This document shows positions 1 to 5,738 of a DNA stretch of 27,882 nt, in pieces. Each line of letters starts with the position of its first letter. Within the stretch, counting starts at the first letter, position 1. Below the pieces are notes generated by a model, which had not been told where the DNA came from, did no database searches, and was given only the letters and a program-made list of their open reading frames with translations. Source of the stretch: an uncultured Clostridium sp. (GTDB taxonomy: Bacteria; Bacillota; Clostridia; Clostridiales; Clostridiaceae); NCBI GenBank assembly GCA_900539375.1, contig UQBY01000030.1:1-27882 (forward strand), written 5' to 3'. The position numbers and the translations under genes are program-made.

Positions 1-357
1 TTTATTATATTTGAAATTGTTTTGTTAACATAATCAGTTCTTATATTGTCTAATTTATGATGAAGTTTTTGTACCTTAACTATTTGTTTTTTATATTTGA
101 TTTAGTAGCAGTTCCTCCTTTCTTTTTTTAATTTTCATATTTTTTTGAGAGTTTTTTCTACTATCTTTTTAATTTATTTTCTATTTTTTTATTTTTTCTG
201 TTTTATTTATATTTTTCACCCTTTGAACATATTGCAAAATCCTTTAAACCTAAATCTATACCTATTCCTTCATTTATATTTTTAGAAACAATGGGCATAT
301 CAACTAACTATATAAGTCCTCCTTTATAACTATCTTCAGAAAAATAATCTAAAACAT
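1..357 (-). pseudogene. Degenerate TnpB (IS200/IS605-family OrfB) fragment, cut by the window edge
   Basis: Reading the minus strand in shifting frames gives pieces typical of TnpB: GIGIDLGLKDFAICSKG (the RuvC-I motif, catalytic Asp codon at 254-256), then a lysine-rich stretch, then GGTATKSNIKNKQIVKVQKL and HHKLDNIRTDYVNKTISNII, which match the conserved region after RuvC-I in OrfB proteins. Stop codons interrupt it (for example after GEKYK and within the lysine-rich stretch), so it is not functional. The N-terminal half is missing or unrecognisable above about 360, and the C-terminal part lies left of base 1. TnpB proteins are RNA-guided nucleases linked to IS605/IS607 elements. I see no TnpA and cannot see the element's right end or a guide RNA here. 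Bases 358-400 hold nothing else I recognise. Confidence 0.8.
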
Positions 358-404
358 TAAATATAAATAATTATATCATATAATTTACAAATAAAATTAA
401 AAGA

Positions 405-425
405 AGCATTATTTTTCAAAATGCT
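405..425 (-). terminator. Weak hairpin after DUF3021 gene
   Basis: AGCATT and AATGCT form a short stem with a 9-base loop. On the minus strand it is followed by a T-rich run (TCTTTTAATTTT). It lies just past the stop of the DUF3021 gene and probably ends the LytTR-DUF3021 transcript. The stem is short, so the call is tentative. Confidence 0.45.
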
Positions 426-439
426 CCTTAAATAATTTA

Positions 440-871
440 TTATTTTTTTTCTCTTTCTTTTTTATATTGCCCTAATAATCCATCATATTTTTTTCCAACT
501 ATTCTAAAATAAACTTCAAATCCTATTGTCATAATTATAAAAATTACTATAAATATAATAATAAATGTTACCCATGAGCCAATATTATCTTTAGGAAACC
601 AATTAAAACAAATTGCACATAGGGTTAATATAGTCAAAAATGGGACAACAAATATTATAAGCCTTGTACTATAATTAACTTTTTTAATTAAAAAGTTAGT
701 AAAAGCTATATACTGAATTAATGAACCTAATATAGAAAATAATAATATAGTTAATAGAGTTGTAATTTCTATAGATTCTTTTTTAAATAATAAAGAAATA
801 ATCATAAATACCATCATAAAACCTGTAAACATACAGCTTATTTGGGTTATAAATTTTGTAATATTTTTCAT
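440..871 (-). CDS. DUF3021 family membrane protein
   Basis: A 143-residue protein with four hydrophobic segments (about residues 12-28, 38-60, 68-90 and 98-120), a short charged C-terminus (KKEREKK), and the FKKES-type loop after the first segment typical of DUF3021. Family knowledge: DUF3021 proteins are almost always encoded directly downstream of a LytTR-domain DNA-binding protein, and pairs of this kind are thought to act as membrane inhibitor plus regulator. Here it lies 15 bases after the LytTR gene on the same strand with its own ribosome site (AAAGGAG), so the two form an operon. The likely role is to hold the LytTR protein in check at the membrane until a signal arrives; the signal is unknown. 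Confidence 0.85.
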   Translation of the reverse strand: MKNITKFITQISCMFTGFMMVFMIISLLFKKESIEITTLLTILLFSILGSLIQYIAFTNFLIKKVNYSTRLIIFVVPFLTILTLCAICFNWFPKDNIGSWVTFIIIFIVIFIIMTIGFEVYFRIVGKKYDGLLGQYKKEREKK

Positions 872-886
872 AGTATACTCCTTTCT

Positions 887-1327
887 TTAAATAAGACCTA
901 GTTTTTCTTTTATAGTATGAACATATTGTCTTGAAACATATAATCTTTCATCATTATTCATAGTTACAAGCATTTTCCCACCAAATTCAGGTCTTAAAGA
1001 TTTTATTTGTTTAAAATTTATTATTGTGGACTTTGAAGCTCTAAAAAAATCACTTTCAATAAGTTTTTCTTCAAGTTCATATAGCTTTAATGGGGTTTCA
1101 TATATATCTTTACTTGTATAAAAAAAGGTTTTTTTATCTACAGTATCTATATATAATATTTTCTGCACATCTAATATAAACATTTCTCCTTCTTTTATTC
1201 CTGTAATTTTTTTATTAAAAATTTTAAGTAAAGATATAATATTTACTATACTTTCATCTGTTTTTTGACAATTAATTGTGATTTCTGTTTCACTTAATAA
1301 AGGATTTTCATTAATGTGAATTTTCAT
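887..1327 (-). CDS. LytTR-domain transcriptional regulator
   Basis: A 146-residue DNA-binding protein. The C-terminal two thirds carry the LytTR fold: IKEGEMFILDVQKILYIDTV, then EKLIESDFFRASKSTIINF, then the ending YVSRQYVHTIKEKLG, in the expected order. No receiver domain precedes it, so it is a stand-alone LytTR protein and not a two-component response regulator. It is followed after 15 bases by a DUF3021 membrane protein, its usual partner. Start: ATG at 1327 with a good AAAGGAG site. A sigma-A type promoter lies about 35 bases upstream. LytTR proteins often bind and control their own promoter; likely here but not shown. Confidence 0.9.
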   Translation of the reverse strand: MKIHINENPLLSETEITINCQKTDESIVNIISLLKIFNKKITGIKEGEMFILDVQKILYIDTVDKKTFFYTSKDIYETPLKLYELEEKLIESDFFRASKSTIINFKQIKSLRPEFGGKMLVTMNNDERLYVSRQYVHTIKEKLGLI

Positions 1328-1360
1328 TTTTCTTCTCCTTTCAAGGTACCTTATAATATT

Positions 1361-1389
1361 ATTATATTTATAGTTAAATTTTTCTTCAA
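1361..1389 (-). promoter_or_regulatory. Sigma-A promoter of LytTR-DUF3021 operon
   Basis: On the minus strand TTGAAG (1384-1389), 17-base spacer, TATAAT (1361-1366). The -10 is a perfect consensus and lies about 35 bases before the LytTR start codon. Confidence 0.65.
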
Positions 1390-1432
1390 TAAGAAATGCC
1401 TATATTGTAGATAATATAGAATAAGATGTATA

Positions 1433-1464
1433 ATATAACCATTAAGTTGTCAAATAGGTTATAT
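1433..1464. promoter_or_regulatory. Inverted repeat upstream of TraB-family gene
   Basis: ATATAACC (1433-1440) and GGTTATAT (1457-1464) are perfect 8-base inverted repeats separated by 16 bases. A TTGTCA hexamer at 1447-1452, a plausible -35, sits inside the gap. This could be an operator over the promoter of the gene starting at 1494, or a site used by the divergent LytTR protein. No clear -10 is visible at the right distance. Confidence 0.35.
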
Positions 1465-1493
1465 GATGTAATAAATTATAGGGGGATTAGTTA

Positions 1494-2408
1494 ATGGATA
1501 ATAAGATAAGAATTAACAAAAAAATAGTTAGTAAAATAATAATTATAGTTTTAGCTATAGTAGCAATAGTCTTTGTTTACAATATAAAAAGAATAAATAA
1601 TAAGATTAAATGTAAAGGATATTTATGGGTAGCAAAAAAAGATGAAATTCAGTTAATATTGGTAGGAACTATTCATCAAAGTTCATCAAAGTATAATATT
1701 ATGAATAAGAAATTAGAAGAAATAATTAAAGATGCAGATGAATTGTTAGTAGAAGTAGATTTGACAGATAAAAATATAGAAGAAAGAAAAAAAGAGCTAT
1801 TGAGCATCCCTAATAATGAAACTATAGAGAGTTATCTAAGTAATGATGAATACTCAAAATTAGAATCTATAATAAAAAATTTAAATGGTGATTTTAATGA
1901 AATTAAAAATAAAATTCCAGAAGGTATAACTATGGAAATAGAGGAACTTATGTATAAAAAATTAGGTTATTCTGAAGATGGATTAGATTTGAAGTTAATG
2001 AAATATGCTAAAAATAATAATATTAAGATAAGTGAGCTTGAAGGAGTAGAAAAAAATTTGCAAATAAGAAAACAAATTTATGGAATAGATTATTTAAAAC
2101 AATATATAAATAATTATTCTAGTAATTTTGAAAATATATCTAAGGAAAGTATTGAAAAGTCTTTAGAAGTATTTTCAGAAGGTAACATTAAAACTCCAGA
2201 AGAAGAAGTATCTTTATTAAAGAAACAAAATGAACAATATTATAATATAATATGTAAAAATAGAAATAAAGATATTGTTAATAAAATCAACAGCTTAGCA
2301 AAATGTGGTAAAAAGCAAATTGTAGCAATAGGATATAATCACTATTTTGGTTCAGATAGTGTAAAGACATTACTTGAGAAAGATGGATATGAAATAACTG
2401 AATATTAA
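1494..2408 (+). CDS. TraB/PrgY/GumN-family protein, membrane-anchored
   Basis: A 304-residue protein with one N-terminal transmembrane segment (about residues 13-27), with positive residues before it and the bulk of the protein probably outside. After it come the TraB/GumN landmarks: GTIHQSS near residue 58, then ADELLVEVDL, then GLDLKLMKYAKNNNIKISEL in the middle, and IVAIGYNHYFG near the C-terminus, matching the two His-containing conserved motifs of the family (metal-dependent protease-like / haem-handling Tiki fold). It is single, with its own ribosome site (AGGGGGA, 7 bases before the ATG). Family functions range from pheromone inactivation (PrgY) to unknown; the substrate cannot be told here. 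Confidence 0.85.
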   Translation: MDNKIRINKKIVSKIIIIVLAIVAIVFVYNIKRINNKIKCKGYLWVAKKDEIQLILVGTIHQSSSKYNIMNKKLEEIIKDADELLVEVDLTDKNIEERKKELLSIPNNETIESYLSNDEYSKLESIIKNLNGDFNEIKNKIPEGITMEIEELMYKKLGYSEDGLDLKLMKYAKNNNIKISELEGVEKNLQIRKQIYGIDYLKQYINNYSSNFENISKESIEKSLEVFSEGNIKTPEEEVSLLKKQNEQYYNIICKNRNKDIVNKINSLAKCGKKQIVAIGYNHYFGSDSVKTLLEKDGYEITEY

Positions 2409-2426
2409 ATATATATTCATATAAAA

Positions 2427-2482
2427 AGCAAATTGAATATACAAATAAAAAACTTAAAGTAAAAATATATATTCAATTTGCT
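2427..2482 (-). terminator. Long-stem hairpin between convergent TraB and flavodoxin genes
   Basis: AGCAAATTGAATATA and TATATTCAATTTGCT are perfect 15-base arms around a 26-base A-rich loop. On the minus strand the stem is followed by TTTTTAT, so it should end the flavodoxin transcript. The plus side lacks a good T run but the structure could still stop the TraB transcript. Confidence 0.7.
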
Positions 2483-2492
2483 CTAATTTAAA

Positions 2493-3011
2493 TTATTTTA
2501 TCCAATTTTCTACTTTATTTTTTGATTCATAAACTACACTACCTTGAATTGGCAAACCTTCTAAAACAGTTGCACCTTTACAGATTTTTTTTATATCACT
2601 TTCGCTGCTTCCCATTCTAGAACCTTCATTAGTACAAAATGGCTTTATTATTTTATTTGTAAAATTTAATTTTTCTAGTTGGGTAAACATTGGCATAGGC
2701 ATTGTTCCACACCAATTAGGAAAACCTATATAAATCACTTCATAATCATCTATATTATCTAAATACTTTTTTAACTTTGGTCTTGCATTTTCACTTTTTT
2801 CTTTTGATGCTAAATCCACACATTCTCTATAATTATATGGGTAATCTATAGCTTTTTCTACTTTAAATAAATCAGCCTTTGTTATGTCTTTTATCATTTC
2901 TGCAATTACTTCAGTATTTCCTTTATCAATATTTCTAATGCCATCTGACATATAGTTTTCTCCTGTATGTGAGAAATATATTACTAAAGATTTTTTTCCT
3001 AATAAATTCAT
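2493..3011 (-). CDS. Flavodoxin family protein
   Basis: A 172-residue single-domain flavodoxin. KKSLVIYFSHTGENY at the N-terminus is the FMN-phosphate-binding loop after strand 1; YEVIYIGFPNWCGTMPMPM is the strand-3/flavin-contact loop; IIKPFCTNEGSRMG and the C-terminal VENWIK fit the long-chain Flavodoxin_4 type. It probably carries electrons as a cytosolic FMN protein, or acts as a small quinone/nitro reductase; the redox partner is unknown. It has a GAGGCGG ribosome site and a MerR-type promoter immediately upstream, and ends at a strong hairpin, so it is a single-gene unit. A remnant of a second flavodoxin of the same family lies at 8721-8893. Confidence 0.9.
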   Translation of the reverse strand: MNLLGKKSLVIYFSHTGENYMSDGIRNIDKGNTEVIAEMIKDITKADLFKVEKAIDYPYNYRECVDLASKEKSENARPKLKKYLDNIDDYEVIYIGFPNWCGTMPMPMFTQLEKLNFTNKIIKPFCTNEGSRMGSSESDIKKICKGATVLEGLPIQGSVVYESKNKVENWIK

Positions 3012-3049
3012 TTTTACCGCCTCTTTTTTTATATTGTTTTCTTAATTTA

Positions 3050-3080
3050 TATATACCACTTTGACCTAACTCTAAGTCAA
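3050..3080 (-). promoter_or_regulatory. MerR-type promoter/operator of flavodoxin gene
   Basis: On the minus strand TTGACT (3075-3080), a 19-base spacer and TATATA (3050-3055). The spacer and -35 hold an imperfect dyad, ACTTAGAGTTAGGTCAAAGT. An overlong 19-base spacer containing a dyad is the hallmark of promoters activated by MerR-family regulators. A close relative with a perfect dyad precedes the DXS-like gene (7575-7605). No MerR gene is present in the window. Confidence 0.7.
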
Positions 3081-3188
3081 GTTTTTTATAAAAATTTAAT
3101 TTTTTAAGAGAAGGTTGTTAGTTATAATAATATTTTTTTGTAGAAGTGCCTAAAGCTTTCCTATAAACTGGAAGTTATATCACTCTTC

Positions 3189-3347
3189 CTAATTATCTAT
3201 TGTATAAATGATACAAGCAATTCCTGTAATCATTGAAAATAAAATGGCACCACCCATTGCTTCATCTAATGTTGCGCCAATAAAGAAACCAACTATGCCA
3301 GCAATGACCATAATAATAACAGCTAATACAGTTTTAAATTTTTTCAT
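3189..3347 (-). CDS. Small two-segment membrane protein, hypothetical
   Basis: A 52-residue protein beginning MKKFKTVLAVIIMV. Two hydrophobic segments (about residues 6-23 and 32-49) are joined by a short loop with the only acidic residues (TLDEA), and the protein ends TIDN. Start ATG at 3345-3347, with AAAGGGG about 11 bases upstream. No relative is recognised. The clean hydrophobic pattern, basic N-terminus and ribosome site make it a likely real gene. Confidence 0.6.
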   Translation of the reverse strand: MKKFKTVLAVIIMVIAGIVGFFIGATLDEAMGGAILFSMITGIACIIYTIDN

Positions 3348-3483
3348 ACTCTAAGTCACCCCTTTAAACAACAATTTTCATCTCTTTAAATTTACTTTTA
3401 TATTTCATTTGTTTCATAAATTCATAAATCAGTTATTATTTTATATAAATTTTTGTTTTTTTGCAATTATTTAATTTTTAAAA

Positions 3484-3506
3484 AACATTTTTTCGCATAT
3501 TAATAT
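3484..3506. repeat. Direct repeat, copy 1 of 2
   Basis: A 23-base sequence, AACATTTTTTCGCATAT followed by TAATAT, recurs exactly at 5139-5161 in the same orientation. It contains a CG step, rare in this DNA, and most of the palindrome CATATTAATATG, which is complete in copy 2. The copies bracket about 1.6 kb holding the ArsR remnant, the 161- and 105-residue genes and the GNAT gene. Confidence 0.6.
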
Positions 3507-3511
3507 ATTAA

Positions 3512-3598
3512 TTATAAATTAAATAATGGTTGTCTATTTTCAGCACCTAATGCTACTAATATTTTCTGACATTTTTCAAAATCAGCTGAAAGATTATC
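3512..3598 (-). pseudogene. ArsR-type regulator remnant
   Basis: Between two stop codons the minus strand reads DNLSADFEKCQKIL then VALGAENRQPLFNL. FEKCQKILVALGAENRQ closely resembles the first helices of ArsR-family repressors (pattern: xxLKALGDxTRQxIL). There is no start codon and the frame ends right where the winged helix should begin, so only about a quarter of a gene is left. Bases 3348-3511 hold nothing else recognised besides the direct repeat. Confidence 0.5.
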
Positions 3599-3622
3599 TT
3601 AGGGTAGTTGTCTGTTGACAAA

Positions 3623-4108
3623 CTATCCCTTACCTTTTTTGATTTTTGTTATAATAGGCTCTTCATCACTTATTATATCAATTATTTGCCATTCACAATA
3701 AACACCATAATGTGTTAATTTACCAAGTACCTGTTCAGCGAACGTATTAGATGTTATATAATCAAGATATTTTGACTTTGAATAAATACGAAAATATTTT
3801 CCATATTTAAATTCTTCATAATCATCACCAAGAGTATAGCTTTCCCAAGTCACATTGTAACCTACATATGATTCAAAATATATGCAATATACAACAGAGC
3901 TATCAGGAATTATATTTTTAGATTCACTTATTATTTTTGTAATTGTTTCATTATTTAAATAATTTACAAGTGCTTTTGCATCTTCAAATGAGGTTTCCTT
4001 AGCATAAGAACCACAAATATAAATATACAAAGAATTATCCTGTTCAACAAGTCTTATAAGAAAAGAACTTTTTAAATTATTTATCTCATTTATCAAGTTC
4101 ATATCCAT
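3623..4108 (-). CDS. Hypothetical protein, 161 residues
   Basis: A 161-residue, Tyr/Ser-rich, soluble-looking protein with no signal peptide or membrane segment. Visible features are IRLVEQDNSLYIYICGSYAK near the N-terminus, an alternating hydrophobic/aromatic beta-rich middle (VVYCIYFESYVGYNVTWESY) and a lysine-rich end. I do not recognise a family. It starts at ATG 4108 with a GGTGGAG site 15 bases after the helix-turn-helix gene at 4124, so the two are co-transcribed. Its last codons lie within an imperfect hairpin (3602-3629, GGGTAGTT / AACTATCCC with bulges). The small size and pairing recall toxin-antitoxin or effector-immunity pairs, but nothing in the sequence proves this. Confidence 0.7.
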   Translation of the reverse strand: MDMNLINEINNLKSSFLIRLVEQDNSLYIYICGSYAKETSFEDAKALVNYLNNETITKIISESKNIIPDSSVVYCIYFESYVGYNVTWESYTLGDDYEEFKYGKYFRIYSKSKYLDYITSNTFAEQVLGKLTHYGVYCEWQIIDIISDEEPIITKIKKGKG

Positions 4109-4123
4109 AGTACCACTCCACCT

Positions 4124-4441
4124 TTAATATTTCCCATTTTTAACTTTTAGAATAATATTATGACTTACTCCATATTTTTTTCCTAATTTTCTGCTGCTTA
4201 AATTAGATGATTTTATTTCTTTAATAACTTCTTCTTTTAAAACTTTATTTCGTTTTCCCCTTCTTACTAAATTAATACTTGATATTTGTTTCTCACTTAA
4301 AAAACCATTACTAACATCTAATATGTTGTTAAAATCTAAAAATAAAAACTCTTCTTCTGACATTTTAATATCCTTTGGAATAAGGTAGTAATGCTCACTT
4401 AATTCTTTCAAAGTAGTTATTTCATTAATATTTTTACTCAT
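4124..4441 (-). CDS. Small protein with C-terminal helix-turn-helix
   Basis: A 105-residue protein. The C-terminal 40 residues (VLKEEVIKEIKSSNLSSRKL followed by GKKYGVSHNIILKVKNGKY) have the spacing of a resolvase/Hin-type helix-turn-helix: an alpha helix, SSRKLGKKYGVS as the turn, then a basic recognition helix. The N-terminal 60 residues are acidic and unrecognised. It leads the 161-residue gene with a 15-base gap. It may regulate its own operon or be a leftover from a mobile element; no recombinase catalytic domain is attached. ATG at 4441 follows an AGGTGAT ribosome site. Confidence 0.75.
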   Translation of the reverse strand: MSKNINEITTLKELSEHYYLIPKDIKMSEEEFLFLDFNNILDVSNGFLSEKQISSINLVRRGKRNKVLKEEVIKEIKSSNLSSRKLGKKYGVSHNIILKVKNGKY

Positions 4442-4553
4442 TTAAAATCACCTACTTAGCTTATTATATACTTATGATTTTACCATATTTTAGGCCAAAT
4501 TATAAGTAACTACCCTTCTTTATTTATATCTAACTAATAAAATTCTTAGTAAC

Positions 4554-4582
4554 TTGTTATTTAAGAGTCTTTTTCTTATAAT
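4554..4582 (+). promoter_or_regulatory. Promoter of GNAT gene
   Basis: TTGTTA (4554-4559), 17-base spacer, TATAAT (4577-4582), 40 bases before the GNAT start codon. Confidence 0.6.
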
Positions 4583-4622
4583 AATACTTAAATGATTATT
4601 AAATATTATAGGATGGGATGGT

Positions 4623-5036
4623 ATGGAAATAAAATATACAGAAGAAAAATATTTTACAAAAGAACAGATACAAGAACTTTTCTTATCTGTAAACTGGATT
4701 TCAGGAAATTATCCAGAACGTTTATATAAAGCACTTAAAAATTCTTCAACTGTATTAACTGCTTGGGATAATGATAAATTAGTAGGACTTATTCGTGTTT
4801 TAGATGATACAGAAATGGTTGCATTTATACACTATGTTTTGGTTAATCCAAATTATCAAGGACATGGAATTGCAGGGAAAATGGTTGAAATGGTAAAGAA
4901 AAAATATAAAGATTATCTTTACATTGAGTTAATGCCTGAAGAAAGAAAAAATGCTTCTTTTTATGAAAAACATGGTTTTCATATTATGGAAGGTGGAGTT
5001 CCTATGCAGTTAAAAAACTTAAATAATATAAAGTAA
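4623..5036 (+). CDS. GNAT family N-acetyltransferase
   Basis: A 137-residue single-domain acetyltransferase that uses acetyl-CoA to acetylate an amine. LVGLIRVLDDTEMVAFIHYV covers strands 2-4; VNPNYQGHGIAGKMVEMVKK holds the pyrophosphate-binding loop (Q-G-H-G-I-A, the Q/RxxGxG/A motif) and helix 3; NASFYEKHGFHIMEGG is the usual C-terminal motif B. This subfamily is common near the ends of Clostridium operons. The substrate cannot be deduced. It has its own promoter and is followed by a strong terminator, so it is monocistronic. Confidence 0.9.
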   Translation: MEIKYTEEKYFTKEQIQELFLSVNWISGNYPERLYKALKNSSTVLTAWDNDKLVGLIRVLDDTEMVAFIHYVLVNPNYQGHGIAGKMVEMVKKKYKDYLYIELMPEERKNASFYEKHGFHIMEGGVPMQLKNLNNIK

Positions 5037-5048
5037 AATTTATAAAAA

Positions 5049-5092
5049 AAATAGTCTATGTTACTTTTTCAAAAAGTTTATGTAGACTATTT
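5049..5092. terminator. Terminator after GNAT gene
   Basis: AAATAGTCTA and TAGACTATTT form the outer stem, with an inner ACTTTTT/AAAAAGT hairpin. A T run follows on the plus strand and an A run precedes, so it can work in both directions. Confidence 0.85.
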
Positions 5093-5138
5093 TTTATTGT
5101 ACATTTTTTAAATTTTAAAATATTTTTTTAATATAAAT

Positions 5139-5161
5139 AACATTTTTTCGCATATTAATAT
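5139..5161. repeat. Direct repeat, copy 2 of 2
   Basis: Second exact copy of the 23-base sequence at 3484-3506. Here the 12-base palindrome CATATTAATATG is complete. It lies just beyond the 3' end of the frameshifted HicA-like gene. Confidence 0.6.
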
Positions 5162-5185
5162 GTTATATAAAAATAAATAAAGTAT

Positions 5186-5346
5186 TTAAACCTTTAAATT
5201 ATGCTCTTTTATAAGACGTAAGGCTATCATTTTATTTAATTTAGGAGTTAAATAATATGGTCCCCTTTTCCCTTCCGTTTTAAGTAATAACCATTTTTAA
5301 TCAAAATTTCTACAAACTCTCCTTTTGAATAAGTTCTAGGTCTCAA
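5186..5346 (-). pseudogene. Frameshifted small HicA-like gene
   Basis: Starting at a TTG (5344-5346) after an AAGGTG ribosome site, the minus strand reads MRPRTYSKGEFVEILIKNGY then YLKRKGKGDHII and a stop. This resembles the start of HicA-type mRNA interferase toxins (helix, then GYYLKR-K-GDH with the catalytic His). One frame over, the reading continues RGPYYLTPKLNKMIALRLIK EHNLKV to a stop at 5186; the MIALRLIKE ending is like HicA C-termini. The span is one base short of an intact 53-codon gene. The likely lesion is in the GGGAAAAGGGG run near 5258-5270: a real mutation, or a sequencing error. No HicB partner is next to it. Confidence 0.45.
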
Positions 5347-5368
5347 AAAAATCACCTTCTTATTTTAA

Positions 5369-5401
5369 AAATACATAACCTTTAAAATAGGCTATGTATT
5401 T
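5369..5401 (-). terminator. Terminator of 74-residue gene
   Basis: AAATACATA and TATGTATTT with inner CC/GG pairs form a stem of about 11 pairs with one mismatch. T runs exist on both sides. It lies about 25 bases past the stop of the minus-strand gene at 5426-5650. Confidence 0.7.
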
Positions 5402-5425
5402 TTTTATTTGTATATCTTTTAAATT

Positions 5426-5650
5426 TTACTTGTAATTAAAAAATTTAAAGGCTGTTTTAAAGATTTCTTCTATATCCTCACTTATTGTTTCTTTGTTAAA
5501 GTTAGGTTCCTCTTCTTTAAAACTTTCTTTTTCAAAATTAATGTTTTCTTCATTTTCATTTAATTTTTCTTTTAATTTTTTATTTTCCTTTTCTAGTTGG
5601 TCTATTCTTTTCATAAACCATAGAATTATTTTTTTAGTTTCTTCATCCAT
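5426..5650 (-). CDS. Small acidic coiled-coil protein, hypothetical
   Basis: A 74-residue protein, very rich in Glu, Lys and Asn. Residues 5-40 (IILWFMKRIDQLEKENKKLK and on) form a clear coiled coil with heptad Leu/Ile; the end (IEEIFKTAFKFFNYK) is aromatic and basic. A GGAAGG ribosome site precedes the ATG and a terminator follows, which supports a real gene. No family is recognised and no function is proposed. Confidence 0.6.
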   Translation of the reverse strand: MDEETKKIILWFMKRIDQLEKENKKLKEKLNENEENINFEKESFKEEEPNFNKETISEDIEEIFKTAFKFFNYK

Positions 5651-5738
5651 AAATTTAAACCTTCCTTCTCTTTTTATATTATTATCACTTTTATAAATAT
5701 GTTTGTTTATAATAAATATATAATATTTTTTAGTTTTC

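Noticed and set aside
3110..3180. AraC-like tail (LPVYRKALGTSTKKYYYN) or MerR-like dyad (AACTTCC...GGAAAGC) on the minus strand
   Set aside because: The tail is only 18 residues between stops, and the dyad lacks a -35 or -10. Either could be chance in this region.
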